Below are positions 19,501 to 34,500 of a DNA stretch of 64,000 bases, piece after piece. The first letter of the stretch is position 1; each line of letters begins with the position of its first letter. The notes under the pieces are model-generated. The model had not been told where the DNA came from. It saw nothing but the letters and a program-made list of their open reading frames with translations, and ran no database searches. The position numbers and the translations under genes are program-made. Source of the DNA: Pontivivens nitratireducens. Its GTDB lineage: Bacteria; Pseudomonadota; Alphaproteobacteria; Rhodobacterales; Rhodobacteraceae. The DNA lies in the NCBI RefSeq assembly GCF_014235845.1, contig NZ_JACJUQ010000009.1, positions 1 through 64,000 of the forward strand. Direction: 5' to 3'.

Positions 19501-22500
19501 CCTGCGCCGTCAGCGTGGTCCGGCCCGCGCCGGTATCGCTGATGGTCAGGCTGGTCGCTGCCTGAACGGTTCCGCCCAGCGTCACCGTTTCCGCGCCGCT
19601 GTCCGCCGCGCCCAGATCGATCAGGACCTGCGCCCCGGTGCTGGTCACGGTCGCACCCGTCACCGTCGTGACCTGATCGCCGCCGCGCGCGGTGTTGATC
19701 GTCAGAGCCGCCGCCGATTGCAGCGCCCCCTCGAACCGCAGCATGTCCGCCCCGTCCGAGGTCAGAACGCTCAACGTTCCGCCCGAGATCATGGACCCGC
19801 CGACCGTCAGGCTGCTCGAACCGGCGCCCGTATCGGTCACGGTCAGATCCGTGGCGGCGTTGATCGCACCGCCCAGCGAAACGACCTCCGCACCGCTGTC
19901 ATCCGCGCCCAGATCGATCAGGACATTCGCCGTCGTGCTGGTGATTGTCGCGCCGTCGATGGAATCCACCGCGTCCGAGCCTGCATTCGTGTCGAGCGTC
20001 AGCGTGCCCGCCGCGCTCAGCGATCCGGCGAAGTCGATATCATCCGCCCCGTCCGAGGTCACAATCGTCAGGCTCGTGCCCGCGCTGACCGATCCGCCCG
20101 CGTTCAGCGTGGTCTGGCCCGCGCCGGTATCGCTGATGGTGATCGCGGTGCTCGCGGTCGTGGTGCCGCCCAGGATCAGGCTTTCCGTGCCGCTGTCCGC
20201 CGCGCCCAGATCAATGGTGATCGAACTGCCGGTGGAGGTCATGGCCCCCCCGGTCGAGACGGAATCCGAGCCTGCATTCGTGTCGATCAGGATCGCCCCG
20301 CTCGCCGTGATGCTGCCGCCCATCGTGACGGTATCGTCCCCGTCCGAAGTGGTAAGCGTGATGGTCGCCGCGCTCATGTCGCCCGTCACGCCGAAGGCCG
20401 TGCGCCCCGCGCCGGTATCGGTGACGTGCAACGCATTGCCAGCCTCCAGCGTGCCACCGAAGGTCGCGGCATCGGTCGCCGCGTCCCCGACGCCCAGATC
20501 AATGATCAGGTCGTTCTCCGCCCGCACGCGCCCGGCAATGTCGATGCTGTCCGCGCCGGTGGCCGACAGGATAGTGATATCCGTCTTGGCCCACAGCGAA
20601 TAGAGCTGCGAGGTGTCCGCCACCGCGCCCGCCGTGGTCGTCGTCGCCGTGCCGCCCGCGACGGTCACGACCGCCTCACCCGCGTCCAGCGCACCGATTG
20701 CCGCCATGGTGATGGCATCATCCGCCGCGTTCGAGGTGATCTGGATCCCGCCGGTTTCCGCAATGACCTGACCGGCCATCGTGATGTCGCCGCCAAAGGC
20801 ATCGGCATCGTCGTAATCCGCCTCGATCGTGATGGACGCGCCGGTGATCAGCGATCCCGCCTCCGTCACCACATCGTCGCCCGCACGGATCAGAACCGTG
20901 CCCGTGACGTCGATATGAACCCCCGACTTCAACGTGAAGGTATCGTTGCCGTCCGACGCGGTTTCCGTGGCGAGGAATTGCGCGTTTCCGGCGACGGATA
21001 CGTCCGCGCTGATCGTTACCGGGCTTTCGGTGGTGATCACCGCATCGCCCGCCGTCTGCAACGCAAAGCCGGAGTTGATGACGTCAACCGACAGCGCGCC
21101 GTCATTGGTCAGCCAGACGCCGCCATTGACCGACAGGCCCTGCAAGGTGCCGACCTTGGTATACAGCGCCTTGGACGCCGATCCGATATGCCCGGTGGCC
21201 GAAAGGTAAGCCCGCCCGCCCTTGACGTTGGACACGCCGACCCCGGCCGCGTTCAGGATCGCACCGGAGGTCGCAACGATGAAGGCGGTCTTGCCCAGAT
21301 CGGTTTCCAGGGTGGCCACGTTGATGTCGCCCACCGTCTCCCGGATGTACTGGTTCTGGCCGGATTTGGTCGTCACGGTCCCGGTTCCCGCCGCATTGCC
21401 GCGGTTGGAGTCGATCTCGATATCGTTGCCCGCCAGACCGATGAAGCCCAGCGTCGATTCCAGCAGGATCGAGCCGCCCGCGCTGACATCGACCGCCGCC
21501 AGACCGCCCGCATCCGCGCTGTCCGGATCGGACACATCCACCAGATCGACCGCATCCGCAATCGAGCCTGCGGCCCTGATCTCGATATTGCCGGTCGCGT
21601 AGGCATTGCGCAGGTTCAGCGTGCTCTCCGTCTCCAACACCACGATGTCGCCGCCGCCCGCGTGCAACGTCACGAGGCCGTCACTCGTCGCGTAGAATTC
21701 CAGCGCATTGGCGACCGAGCCGATGGCCCCGCCAGCCTCGATGCTGATGTTTCCGGCCTGGATGTTCGCGAACTCCGTCCCGACGCCGTCAATGACGGAT
21801 CCATCCACCACCAGATCGAAATCGCCGGAGCGTGAATAGATCGTGCCGAGGCTCAGATCGCCGTCCACTTCCGTGATCGCGATATCATTCGCCGCGCGCG
21901 CCGTCAGGCTGCCGATGGTGGAGGTATTGATATAGATGCGGCCCGTATCGGTGTTCGCACCGATGGCCCCGCCGCCCGATTCCAGAACGATATCATCGCC
22001 CGAAACATTGGTCGCCCCGGCCACACCCAGCGCGTTCACGATATTGCCCGCCGTCTTGACCCGCAGATCGCCGTCCACGGTGATGACGTTCAGCTTCACG
22101 TCCTTTTCCGAGCCGAGGAAAGTCTCCCCCCCCGCTGTCACCTTCAGTATGCCGCCCGCGTTGAGGTCGAAATCCTCACGCTCCTGCACCTGAACTGCGA
22201 ACAGATCGACCCATTGGCCCACCACAACATCGGCGCCGCTGGCGGCCTCGTCATGCAACGGGCGGGTCGCGATATCCATCAGCGTCGTGCCGTCCACCTG
22301 CACCTGACCGAAGGTCATGGTGGAACCATCGGCGGAAATTCCACTGACGATCAGCAGGTTGTCCTTGTCCCCCACATTGGCGGAGCCGACGAAGGTCTGC
22401 TCCTCCAGCGCGGTCATGGCGACCTGATCCTGAATCAGGATCTTGTCCCCGATCTCGAAGTCGCTGAACGTGCCCGCCGCCGATTGGATCGCGGTGCCGG

Positions 22501-25500
22501 AATTCACCACACTGATATTCGTCTCCGCGCTGATGCCGCGCGGGTCCAGGCTGACGCCCGAGACATGTACCGACTGGGCGGATTCCGCCTGTGCGAAGGT
22601 TTCGGTGAAGGTGATCGTCTGACGATCGTCCGACACGCTGGCAATGGTGTAGAGCTTGCCATCCTCGGTCGCGTTGGCGGTCGTCCCCTCGATCTGGATA
22701 CGCTGCCCGACGCGGAATGCGGCATCCCATGTGCCGCCGCTGCGGGTCATGTCAGCGCCCGCGAAATCGACCGTGGCGGCGACCCGCTCGGTCGTCAGGA
22801 AATACATGTCGTCCCGCTCCGCCGCGGCCAGCGTCAAACGGTCGTCCTCGCTCAACGCGCCCGAGGTCAGGGTGATCAGAACCTGTCCCCCGGTCCGCCC
22901 GATGGTGCCGTTCGCCACATCCAGCGTAACGGCGGCGCCGACAATGTTGTCCGCCTCAATGGTGCTCTGCGTGTCGGTGACAGGTTTCAGCAACCCGGCA
23001 CCCACCGCGTTGACCAGTTCATCCTCGGTCCAGACCTTGATGGAGGCGTCGATCCGGTCGGATTCAGCCTGTGTCAGCGCGACACGGTAGGTCGTTTCAT
23101 ATGCCGTCGTCAGTCCACCGTAAGTGGCGTGCAGATCGCGGAACTGTTCGGTGCGGCTGGCGCGCAGGGCCGCGACACCGTCGGCGACCTTCGCCGCGAC
23201 CTCCACATCCGTCAGATCGGGTTCCGCCGCGCGGATCTCATCCTCGAACTGCTGTTCCAGATAGGCTTGCTCGGACACGTTGAGCGTGATGAGCGCCGCC
23301 GCGTCGTAATTCGCCTCCCCCGGGATCAGAACGGTGTAATCGTCCTGCACCGAACGCCAGGCCCAATAGGTGGCATATTGATCCGTCTTGCTCTGGATCA
23401 GTTCATCCTTGGCGGCCTGAACCTTCTCCGCCGCGGCGGTGCCGGTCAGTGAGGCCGCGCCCCATGCGCCGCGCAGTTCCTCCATGGCACGTTCGTCACG
23501 GGTTTCCGTGCGGTTGCCGTCCAGCAGATCGCCATTGTTGACCGCAACGTAGACGTCGCCGCCCGCGCTGATCGCGTTCACACGCATGTCGCCCGCGACC
23601 TCCGTCACGTAGACGCCGTCATTCGCGGTGACGTTCAGCAGGCTGGTGACCAGATCGCCGGTATCCACATTGATCCGCGTGGCCGAGGATCCGACCGCTC
23701 CGGAGGTGGAGATCATCGTGACCGATCCGCCCGTCACCCGGTTGTTGCCGTCAAAGCCGAGGATCGAGCCTGTCGCCCGCAGCGTCACCAGACCACCGCC
23801 GGTGATCGTGCCGACTGTCATGTCGCCGGTCGCTTCCAGAACCGAGATGTCGCCCGAGGAGGTCACGTCCAGACGCGATCCCGCCACACCATCGGCGAGG
23901 CTGGTCAGAAACGCCCCGGTGGCGGACCCCACGCCCGCCGTTCCGGTCAGCGAGATCACCTTGCCATTGACCGTCGGACCGCTGCCCCCCGCCGAACCCA
24001 GCGTCGTCAGCGTTCCCGTGGTGCGCAGCGTCGTGGTGCCGGTGTCGTTGCGGATCAGGCCGCCGACGATCAGGTCGGAATTGCCCGCGTCGATGGTGAT
24101 GTTCGCGGCATCGTTGTGAATGAACTCGATGGCAATGTCGCGCGAGGCGTTCACATCGTGGTTGTGCAACGTGAACTTGCCGAACAGCTCGGTCCATTCC
24201 TGATAATAGGTCTTCTTGCCGTACCAGGTGGAGGTGGTCCATTTCTTGGTCAGCTTCGCGGGAACATCCAGATCGGGATCGTCCTGAACAATGGCGGAAT
24301 AAGCGTAATCCGACGCATCGCCCGCCCGCTTGAAGAAGTAGTTCGAGTTCGGCAGCAGTTCCGAGCTGAGCGTTGTCGGCCCCTCGACGATGTTGCTGGG
24401 GCTGGGATCCTGCGCCAGAAAGTCGATGCCCAGCCACCCCGATTTGCCGAAGCGATAGATGACCTTGGTCTGCTCGCTCTGCCCGATGGTGAAGCCATAG
24501 CGGTAATCCGCCGACGTGTCGAAGGTCGTGCTGTTGCCGTTGCCCAGATCGTGCACACTGGTGGCATTCGTCACCGTGTCGGTGGTGGTGTATTCCAGCG
24601 TGCCGTCGGCCAGCTTCTTGTAGATGTAGGCGTTGCGGATGATATCGCCGTCGCCCGACTGGTTGCGGGTCTTGTCCTTGATGACGATCTCACCCTGACC
24701 ACGGGTCGCACCGTCGATGCCCTTGACCACGATGTCGATGGCATCGCCCAGGTTCATGTTGTTGATGACCTCGACCTGCGGATACCCCGAATAGGCGCGC
24801 AATACGCCCGATCCGGTGCTGACCACGTTGCCGCTCATCTCGATCCGGCCCCCGGCCGGTTCCAGCGCCTCGATGGACAGAACACCCGTCACGCGGTTGT
24901 ACAGCAGCAGGAAGTCGGAATTGCTGCTGCGGATTTCGGTCACCACGGCCGTGGCGTTCAGGATCTGCTGGCGCTCGCTGGCCCCCAGCGTCACCTTGAA
25001 GTCCGCCTTGCCCGCCTGCACCAGACCGGCGACGTTGATGTATTCACCCGAAACGTTGATCCGCTCCGCCTGGATCGAGCCGCGGCTGCCATCGGTCAGC
25101 GTGTTGCCGATGGAGGATGCGTTGCCCGCACTCTCCCCCGTGCCGTCAGGTGTCAGGCCCACGATCTCCCCATAGGGATCGCCGCCCAGATAGGCCGCGT
25201 ATTTCGCGTTGATGCTGATGGTGCCGGTCGCGACAATATCCGCGAATTGCGACAGAATATCGCCCGTCTGGCTGATCGAGGCCCCCGGCGAGCGGTCGTT
25301 GAAGATGCCGACGATGCCACGCCGGTTGACGATATCGCCCTGGATCAGAACGTCCTGCGGCGGCAGCGCATCGTCGCCGTAGAATCCGGGATAGGCTGCC
25401 TCCCGCGTCGCCTTGATCGCCCGCACGTCATTGGTGACGGAGATATAGACCCGCGGCCCCTTGTTCTCATCTATCGCGGCGTCAAAGCTGGCCCGCGTCG

Positions 25501-28500
25501 CCGCCGACACGTTGTCCGGCAAATCGGGCACGTCATTCGACAGGTTCAGCGTTTCCAGCGAATAGCTGAACGAAATCGCATCACCGTCCATCGTCACGTC
25601 CGAGACGTGGCGCGTCGCGGCGGTGATCTTGGCATTGATCTGCGTGGTCAGCGTGCCTTGCGTCGTGCCGGCATTGTTGGCGGTCATGTCCACACCGTTG
25701 AACAGCAGACCGCCATTGGTTTCGGGAATCTCGATCCCCTCTATGACCATGCTGGCCTCGGTGTTGTTGGTGATCAGGATCGACGCATCCTTGGGCGTGT
25801 CGAACAGACCGCTGCCCGACAACTGGTTGCCAAAGACACGGACCTGCCCGGCCTCGGCCTTCAGCGGGGCGATTGTGATCAACTGGATTTCGGGCTGCAA
25901 CGGCACGATGGTATCGACCCCGTTCGCCGTCTGGATCTCGGCAAAGCCGAGCGCCAGCATCCGCTGCTCCAACGCGGTGATCGCGGCCCTGTAGCTGGCG
26001 CTCAACGCGGGGTTGTCGCCGTACTGGGCCAAGCCGGCCTGAAGCTGCTCGATCTCCAACTGCGCGCTGCTCTTGACGCTGGAGGTTCCGGCAGTGAAGG
26101 CAATGTCGCCTACATCGCTGGCCACGCGGGTGCCATAGGCCGCCATCGCACGATCCGCGATGGTATCCTTGCGCCCGTCGCCGTTCAGATCGCCCAGCAC
26201 CAGGCTGGAGCCGGAGGAGTAGTATTCCAGCCGCGTATCCGCACCCGTGCCCACGATCCGGTTGTCGATGATCAACGTCTTGTGGCGGAACGCACCGGTG
26301 CGCACGATCCCGTCATTCACCACCTTGCCATAGGCCCGGACCAGCAATTCGCCGTCGTCCTGATCGGCCATCGACCCGCCGAGCAATCCGTCCACGGCAT
26401 CCGTTGCCGCCGAAATCCAGCTTGTCGCCTTGGCGAAGGAATCCGTGTCGAACACCGCGTTCTGATCGGCGTTCAGCAACATGGAGCCATAGCTCTCCAT
26501 CACCGCGCCCGATTTCACGTTGATCGTGTTATAGGCCACATAGGTCGCGCGCGCCGCGATATCGTCCAGCGGCACCAGCGAGCCTGCGAATGTCTCCATC
26601 GACACGGCCAGATTGTGCTGCGTCGTCACGAAATCAGCGCCCACGCCCGTGGTCAGCGTCAGATCGCCCACCGCCAGCATCGTCGATCCGCTTTCCATCG
26701 TGATCAGGTTGGACGGTGTCAGCGTGATGATCGCCGATCCCGCCGCTGCGGTCGCCAGACCCCACGTCTCCGCGCTGGTCTTGATCGAGATATCGTAGAG
26801 GCCATCGACCTCCATCGTGATCTGACCACCGGCCCGCAGGTTCGCGCCGCTGTCCAGACGGACCTCCCCTGTCACATTGCTGGCGTCGATGGTGTTGTTG
26901 CCCGCCGCGCCCGAAACCGCACCGGCGGTGAAGAAGTTCAGAATTTCCTTGTAGGTGATCAGGTTCGCGACATTCGCATCCACATCGCCCGTCGTCTCCA
27001 CGTCGGAACTGGTGCCGAACACCACCCGCGTGTCGAGGTTCAGCACGCCGCGCGACAGCGCGCCCGCCGCGCTGGCCAGACCGCCGGTTTTCGCCGTCAT
27101 GTTGTTGCCGCTGACCGCATTCTTGGTCACCTGGCTGGAGGCGCCGAAGCTGGCCGTCCCGGAATCCACGTCCGCATAGCTGCCGACACGCGCCAGAACG
27201 GTGGAGTCTATATCGATATTGCTGATCGCCCCCGTGATCCCGATGGCACCGCCCGCGATGGTGTCGATCTCACTGTCGGGGCGGGCATCGTGCGATGCGC
27301 TCAGGTTGAACGCCCCGCTCAGATCGATATCGGCCTGCGTGGCGAAACCGCTCGCATCCGCGACCGAGGCTGTCACATCCGCGTCGATGTCCACGTCCAC
27401 GATGTTGACCGCCGCCGCGATACCGCCCGCCGCACCCACCGCAACCGCGCCCCGCGCCGCGTTCGTCCCATCGGCGGAGATCGTCAGATTGCGCCCGGAC
27501 AGGGCCACGCCCGCGCCGATGGTCGCATCTATGATTGCGGTCGTATCGGCATAGCTGCCCGCGCCGCCCAGACCCACGAAACCGACGGTCGCGGCATAGC
27601 CCCGCGCGAATATATCGGAATCGCCATCCGCAATGACGGAAACGTCCCGCGCGGAAATGTCCGCATCGCTCAGGATCTCCGCCTTCACGTCGTTGGTCAC
27701 GGTGATCCGCGCATCCGCGCCCTGCGCGCTCAGCAACAGCGCGCCACCGCCCGCGATGGACGTCAGGTCCGCCGTGCGGCCCCCGTCGGTGATCCCGTCA
27801 GTCCGCGCCGACACGCTGAGGTCGCGGACATCCAGCACGCCGCCCGCCTGCGCCAGAACATTCGCATCCAGCACCATGATGCCCGACGCGCCGCCCAATG
27901 CGGCGGTGCTGCCCACTGTCACCGAGGCGATCCGCGCCGTCGTGCTCATGCGGGAAATCGCATCGACCGCCACATCCAGCGTCGCGGTCCCACTCTCCCG
28001 ATCCTGAACGCGCACGCCGCTCAATGTCGCGCGAACGTCGGGCCGTGCGATCAAAGTCGCGTTCACGCCCGATGCCGCCACACCGTAAAACCCAGCCGCA
28101 GCCGAGGCCCCCAGCGTTTCGGACAGCATGCTGGAGCGCGAGGTCGCCCCGACATTCAGCGCGCTCGACAAGCTCAACACGTCGCCCGTATCGCCCGTGA
28201 TCTGCGCCGTGACATCCGTGGTATAGGTCAACGTCGCCTGCGCACCGCCGCCCGCCACCGCAGCCCCGATCCCCGCCGCCACCGCAGCGGAGGATGCAGC
28301 CGAGATCACCCGGTTGTTCATGTCGTCCGCCGCCGTCACGCTCAGGTTGCTGGCGGTGACGTCCGTGCCGGAAACCTCGGCGGTGACACGGTTGTCGATC
28401 ACCCCCGAAGCCACGCTGACCGCGACCGACACCGCGACCGCGACAACACCGACCGCCGCCGCGACGGAGGTCGCGCCGACAATGCTGAGCATCGTGCCGC

Positions 28501-31500
28501 TATCCTCGGCGTTCACACTGACCGTACCGCCCGCAGTGATGGTGGACTCACTGACAGATGCGTCTACCGCATAGGCCAGCGTCGCGTTCGACAGCGTCAC
28601 CGCGCCAGAGACTCCGACCCCGACGCCGCCGCCCGCGAAGGCCGCCGACACCGCCTGAACGATGGTGTTGATCGTTGTCGTTTGCAAAGCCTCGACCGTG
28701 ACGTCGCCGCCAGCGGTCATCGTGGCCCCGGTCACCTCCGCGAAGGAGCCGTCCGTGCTATTGTTCACCCCGATGATGTTGACCGCCACCGATCCACCGA
28801 CCGCGACGCCCACACCGACTTTCCCCCCTGCGAGAGAGGCCGCCGCCGTCAGAACCGCTGCATTGATCTGCGCATTGCCCTGCGCCCGCACGATGATATT
28901 GCCCGCCGCATTCAGCGTCGCGCCATCGACCCGTGCGGCGACCGTGCTTCCGATCCGGTTCGTTGCACCCGCCCCGGCCCCAGCGACCGCCACACCGACA
29001 ACGCCCGCCGCCAGCGCGATTGCCGCGGCCCCCGTGGCGGAGTTGATCTGCCCGCTGTCCTGCGCCGTGACCGAAATGTCACCGACCGTGGACGTGACCG
29101 AGGCACTGCCGGCCACTTCGTCGATCTGCGCCGTGATCGTGTTATCGATATCGTTGATCGCCACCGCACCCGCAATCGACACGCCGACACCAACGCCGCC
29201 CGCCGCGATCGTCAGCGCCACCGCCGCGACCGCCGCGTCAATCCGGCTGGCATCCTGCGCCGCGACACTGACCGTCGCACCCGAAACGGCGGTGGTGGTG
29301 TTGCTGACGATCTGTGCCGTCTCCGTCATGCGAATGACGTTCTGCGCCGCCGCGCCGCCGACCGCGACACCCACGCCGACACTGCCACCCGCAGCCGCTG
29401 CGGTCCCGGCAAACACCACGGTCGAAATCCGCTGGTTGCCGCTGGCCGAAACGATGACATCGCCCGAGGCTACGATACCGGAATCGACGATCTGCGCCAC
29501 GACGGACCCGTCGGTCGGATTGTCCGAGAACAGGCTGGTCGCCCCGATGAAGTTACGGGCGAAGGACGCCCCCACCGAAACCCCGACGCCAACACCGCCA
29601 ACCGCCACGGACAGAGCCGCCGACATCACCGCCGCATTGATCCGAGAGGCATTCTGCGCCTCGACAATCACATCGCCCGCATTCGTCGTGGCGATATCGC
29701 TGAGGGTAATCTCCGCCTTGGTGGAACTCAGAACCGTGTTCACCGCCAGTGAGCCTGCGCCCGCCACCGACACCGCGACACCGCCGGCGGCGGTGATCGC
29801 GACAGCCGCCGCAACGGCTGCGGAATTGATCGTGGTGCGCAGCGCGCTCAACGAACCGCCCGAGGTCATGGTCAGCGACCAGGCGTTGCCCTCGGCATCC
29901 TGCAACTGCCAGACCGTCGATCCATCGTCTGAGGTGGCAATCAGATTGCCGTCGGAATCGCGCTGATCCGCATCCGCAGGCTGCTTGACCAGACCCAGAC
30001 GCAGTTCGCCCATGGCATATTCGCCCACGGCGGCCAGCTTGGCCCGCAGGCTTTCCAGAATGGCCGCATCGCCGGTGACATCTGCCGCGACCGGGCGATC
30101 GCGCCCCTCGCTGTCCTCATATTGATCGTAGGAGACCGCATCGTTCAACTGCGCGGCACTCAACCCCGTCAAGGCGGAGGCCGGCTGCGTATCGCCGGTG
30201 ATCGCCCGCACGGCCACATCGCCGCCCGCATTGATCTGGTCGATGGCGGTAATGCCCGCATAAACGTCATTCTCGACCTGATTGATCGAGGCCGCCAGCG
30301 CCACGGACACACCGACCCCGACGCCCCCGAACGCGGCGGAGATCGCAGCCGCACCCGTGAACACGTTCATCAGGCTTTGATCTGCGGCCTTCACGTTCAG
30401 GCTGCCGACATTCATCGTCTCGGCCCCGGTGCCGGTGATGCGCGCGTTCACATCCGTCTCGACCCGGTTTTCCGTCGCGACACCTGCACCGGCGACGCTG
30501 ACGCCAACCGACCCGGCGGAGGCCGCGGCCGATGCCGCCAGCGAGACCGCATCGACCTTCTGCTTCGACGTGGCCAGAACCTCCACCGCGCCGCCGGTGG
30601 TGACGTCGGAATTGACGATCTCCGCCGTGACGACGACAGGGGTGCCGCTGACATTGTGCAGCAGCCAGTTTTCAGCATCCGCGAAATCGACGGTATCCAG
30701 CGCCAGCGCCTGCTCCGGGGTGATGGTCTCACCGATATATTCGTAGACGTCGCCCTCACGCACGCCGCCCAGAACCTCGACCCGGGTGCCCTTGGTCAGG
30801 GTGGTGACGGTATCCGCCGTGGTCTTGTCGCCCGCGCCTGCGGTGAACGGAACCAGCCCCGTTCCGATCAGGTTACGCGCCAGCGCCACACCGATCGACA
30901 CGCCCACACCCGTGGCCCCTGCCGCCACCGCCAGCGAGGCCGCCGCGTTGAGCGATCGGATCGTGCCGGCGCTGTCTGCCTGCACCGTCAACTTGCCCGT
31001 CGTGACGGTCGTGTCGGAATTGAGAATCCGGGCGGTTGCCCCGCTGGTGATGCGGTTCGTAATCAGCGCCCCGGCACCCGAAACCGCCACCCCGACGGAA
31101 CCGAAGCCCGCCGCCAGTGCCGCCGCCGCGCCCACCGCGTTGATCGTCGCCGTATCCGATGCCGCGACGATCATGTCGCCGGTGGAGCGCACGCCCTGAT
31201 CCGCGTCGGTGATGTGGGCGGAGGTATCGCCCGTGATCTCATTATGAACCGCTGTGATCCCGATGGAAACGGCAACCCCGGTCGCCCCCGCAGCGAAGGC
31301 CACGGACACCGCCGCCGCCGCCGCGTTGATCTCACCGCTGCCATCCGCCTCAACCGTGACGGTCGCGCCGGAAATGCCGGGCAACGAACCGCTCGCCGCG
31401 CCGTCGCCCTGGATATGGGCGGCCGTGTCGATATCGACCCAGTTCTGCACCACCACGCCCGAGCCGGAGACAGCAACCCCGGTGGACCCCGCCGCAATCG

Positions 31501-34500
31501 CCACCGCCCCCGCGAAGGCCAGCGCGTTGATCTGCGCCTCATTCGTGGCGGTGATGACCAGCGCATCGCCCGCCTGCAAGCGGCTATCTTGCGCATATGC
31601 CGCGACCGCGCCGCCATCGCTCAACCCGGCGAAACCCTTGCCGACATAGTTGAACGCCAGCGCCGCGCCCACGGACACGCCCACACCCGTGGACCCGAAC
31701 CCGGCGGAGATCGCAGCCGCCAGAACCGCCGAGTTGATGCCAGACTTCATGCTGGCGTCGATGCCGATATCGCCAGCGGACACGACGATGGAATCCACCA
31801 CCCGCGCCCGCACATTCGTGGTGACGAAGTTCAGCGACAACGCCCCTGCCCCGGCGACCGCGATGCCCGTCGATCCGCCCGCAATGGCCAGCGATGCCGC
31901 AGCCGAGATCGCGTTGATCGTCATGACCTCGAATTGCAACTCACCGCCCGATCCCAGCTTGATCGAGAACGCCTTGCCCGCCTCGTCCACCAGCGTCCAG
32001 CCACCGGCCTGGTTGTTCTTGGTCAGACGCACGGTGCCGTCGGTATAGCTGCCCTGAACCGCATCGACCGCGGCCATCTGGTCGTTCATCAACTCGGTGA
32101 TCTTGTCGATGGTGGCCTTGTCCGCTGCCGCATCGGTCGGATCGACCGCGTCGCCGTCGTCATTCGTCGCGACCTCGGTTGCGTCGTTCAGACGATCCAC
32201 CGTGATCAGCGGATCTGCCGCCGCGGTGAAGCTGGGCGGCGGGGCGCTGCCCGCGGTGACGAAGACACCGTCATCGTCCGCCGTGCCGCTGCCGGTGACG
32301 TTCGCGCCGACAATCTCCGCGACGGTGTCGCCCGAAACCTCGTTATACGCGACCGACAACCCGATGGAGATCGCAACCCCAGTGGAGCCGAATCCCGCGC
32401 TGACCGCCGCCGCCGCCGTGGCCGCATTGATGATGCTGGTATCCGTGGCATCGACCGTGATGGTCGATCCGCTGATCCCCGAATCCATGTCGCCCGAAAT
32501 CGCCGCATAGGCCCCGCCGCGAATGTTGTTCACCGCGACCGACCCCGCGATTCCCACCGCGACCCCCGTCTTGCCAGCCGACAGCGCGACCGCCGCCGCC
32601 ACGACAGTGGAGCTGATGCTCTGCGCCGCATCGGCCACGATCTTTACGTCGCCGGTGCCCGCCAGATCGGAGCCGCGCACCTGCGCGACCGCCCCGACAT
32701 CGGTGCCCGCCGCCATATCCTTGCGCAACCACAGATCGCGGTTGGTGAAATCGGCCAGGCTCAGATCGATCAGCGTCGTCACGCCGTCCACGACCTGACC
32801 CACCTGGGATTCCGAGCCGACATATTCAAAGACCGCGCCCGACAGCTGATCGCCATCCGCGACCCGCACGATGTCGCCCGCGTCGATGCGCGCGACACCC
32901 CCATCGGACAGGCGGAATTCCTCACGCCACAATGCCGTGTTCGTGTAATCCGTCGTGCCCAGATCCACCGTGCCGGGCGTACCGACAAAGCTGTATCCGG
33001 TCGAGGCGAGCCTGCCGCCCGCCGCCGTGCCGCCCTGTGCGACGACCAGGGCATTGTCGCGCAGCGTCACCTCACCATCGGCGCTGGTCGCGGTGATCTG
33101 ATCCTGGAATCGCTGCGCCACCTTGCCATAGCCGATCCAGTTGACCGCCAGCGAGGATCCGACCGCCACCGCAGGCGTCGTCGCGCCGGAGATCGAGACC
33201 GACGCCGCCACCGACGCCATCGTCGCGTTGATCGCGGAACCGGACGTGCCGCTGACCGTCGTATCGCCGCCGACCGTGATGTTCGACGTGTCGATCAGCG
33301 CATCCGCCGTGCCGCCGATCACGTTCGCGGCCAGCGCGCCGGCACCCGATACCGCGACCGAGTTGCTGGACCCCGCCGAGATCGACACCGCGACCGAGGC
33401 CGCAAGCCCCGTCGCATTGATCTGCGCCGCGCGCTTCGCCGTCACGTTCAGATCATTCGTGACCGCCGCCGCCGTGGCGGAGGTGCCAATGCGAACCGCG
33501 CGTGCCTGCGCCTCGCTGTCGATGTCGTTGCGGGTGAAGCTGGCACCCACCGCCACGGATTTCGATCCGCTGGTGCTGGCCGAAATCGCCGCCGTGGCCG
33601 AGAGGACGACCGCGTTGATGACGGATGTATCCAGTGCCGTGACATTGACGTTGCCGCCGATCGTCAGCGTTGAGATATCCTCCAGCACCGCGACCGCCTG
33701 ACCGGCCACGCGGTTCATCGACAGGATCGGCGCGACCGAAACGGAGGTCGTGGCCTCCTTCGAGATCGCCACCGATAGCGCGGAGGAACTGATCGTCGCG
33801 TCCAGCGTCAGCGCGTTGTCCGCCGACACGTCCAGATCCCCGCCCGAGGTGATGGTCGCATCCGACAGGGTCGCCGTCGCCTGCGCCCGGTCCAGACCCA
33901 GCAGAGAGGTGCCCGCGAACATGTCCACGATGTTGGTAAAGATCAGGCTGCTGGCATAGCCGATCTGGTTGAACGCCACCGTCACGCCAACCGCGATTGC
34001 CTGCGATCCGCCGGTGGCGGCCGTGCTCATGTCAACCGTGGCGTTCATCGTGGCGGCGTTCTGCGCCGTGACGCTGACCTTGCCGCCCGCATCCAGCGTG
34101 ACGTGCCGCGCCAGCGTCTCCGCCTCCGCGTTCTGGGCATTGGTCGCGATGATCGCATTGACGGCGGAGGTCTTGCCCCCCTTGAAGACGGACCCGCCAT
34201 CCGCCGACACCGTGCCGGTGTTGAGCACGGTAAAGCTCGACGTCTCATCCGCCGCGATGGTGATCGCGCCACCCGCGTTGATGTCCGCGCCCTGCACAGT
34301 GGTCAGCGCATGGCTGCGCAGGTCGTTGAACGCAATCGCCGCCCCCACCGCCTTCGCGTCGGAGGTGGAAACATTGCCCAGCCCGGCCACGCCCGTGACC
34401 GCCTGAATGAACCCTGCGATCTGCTCCGGCGAGACCGGGATCTTCAGCCACAGATCCGTGTCGGAGAAGTCGGTCGTCGCCAGGTCGATCGGGTTCAGAT

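Noticed and set aside
28200-33700. Transmembrane helices in giant protein 1
   Set aside because: The hydrophobic runs are short, glycine-broken and strictly periodic, which fits a fibre repeat better than membrane spans.
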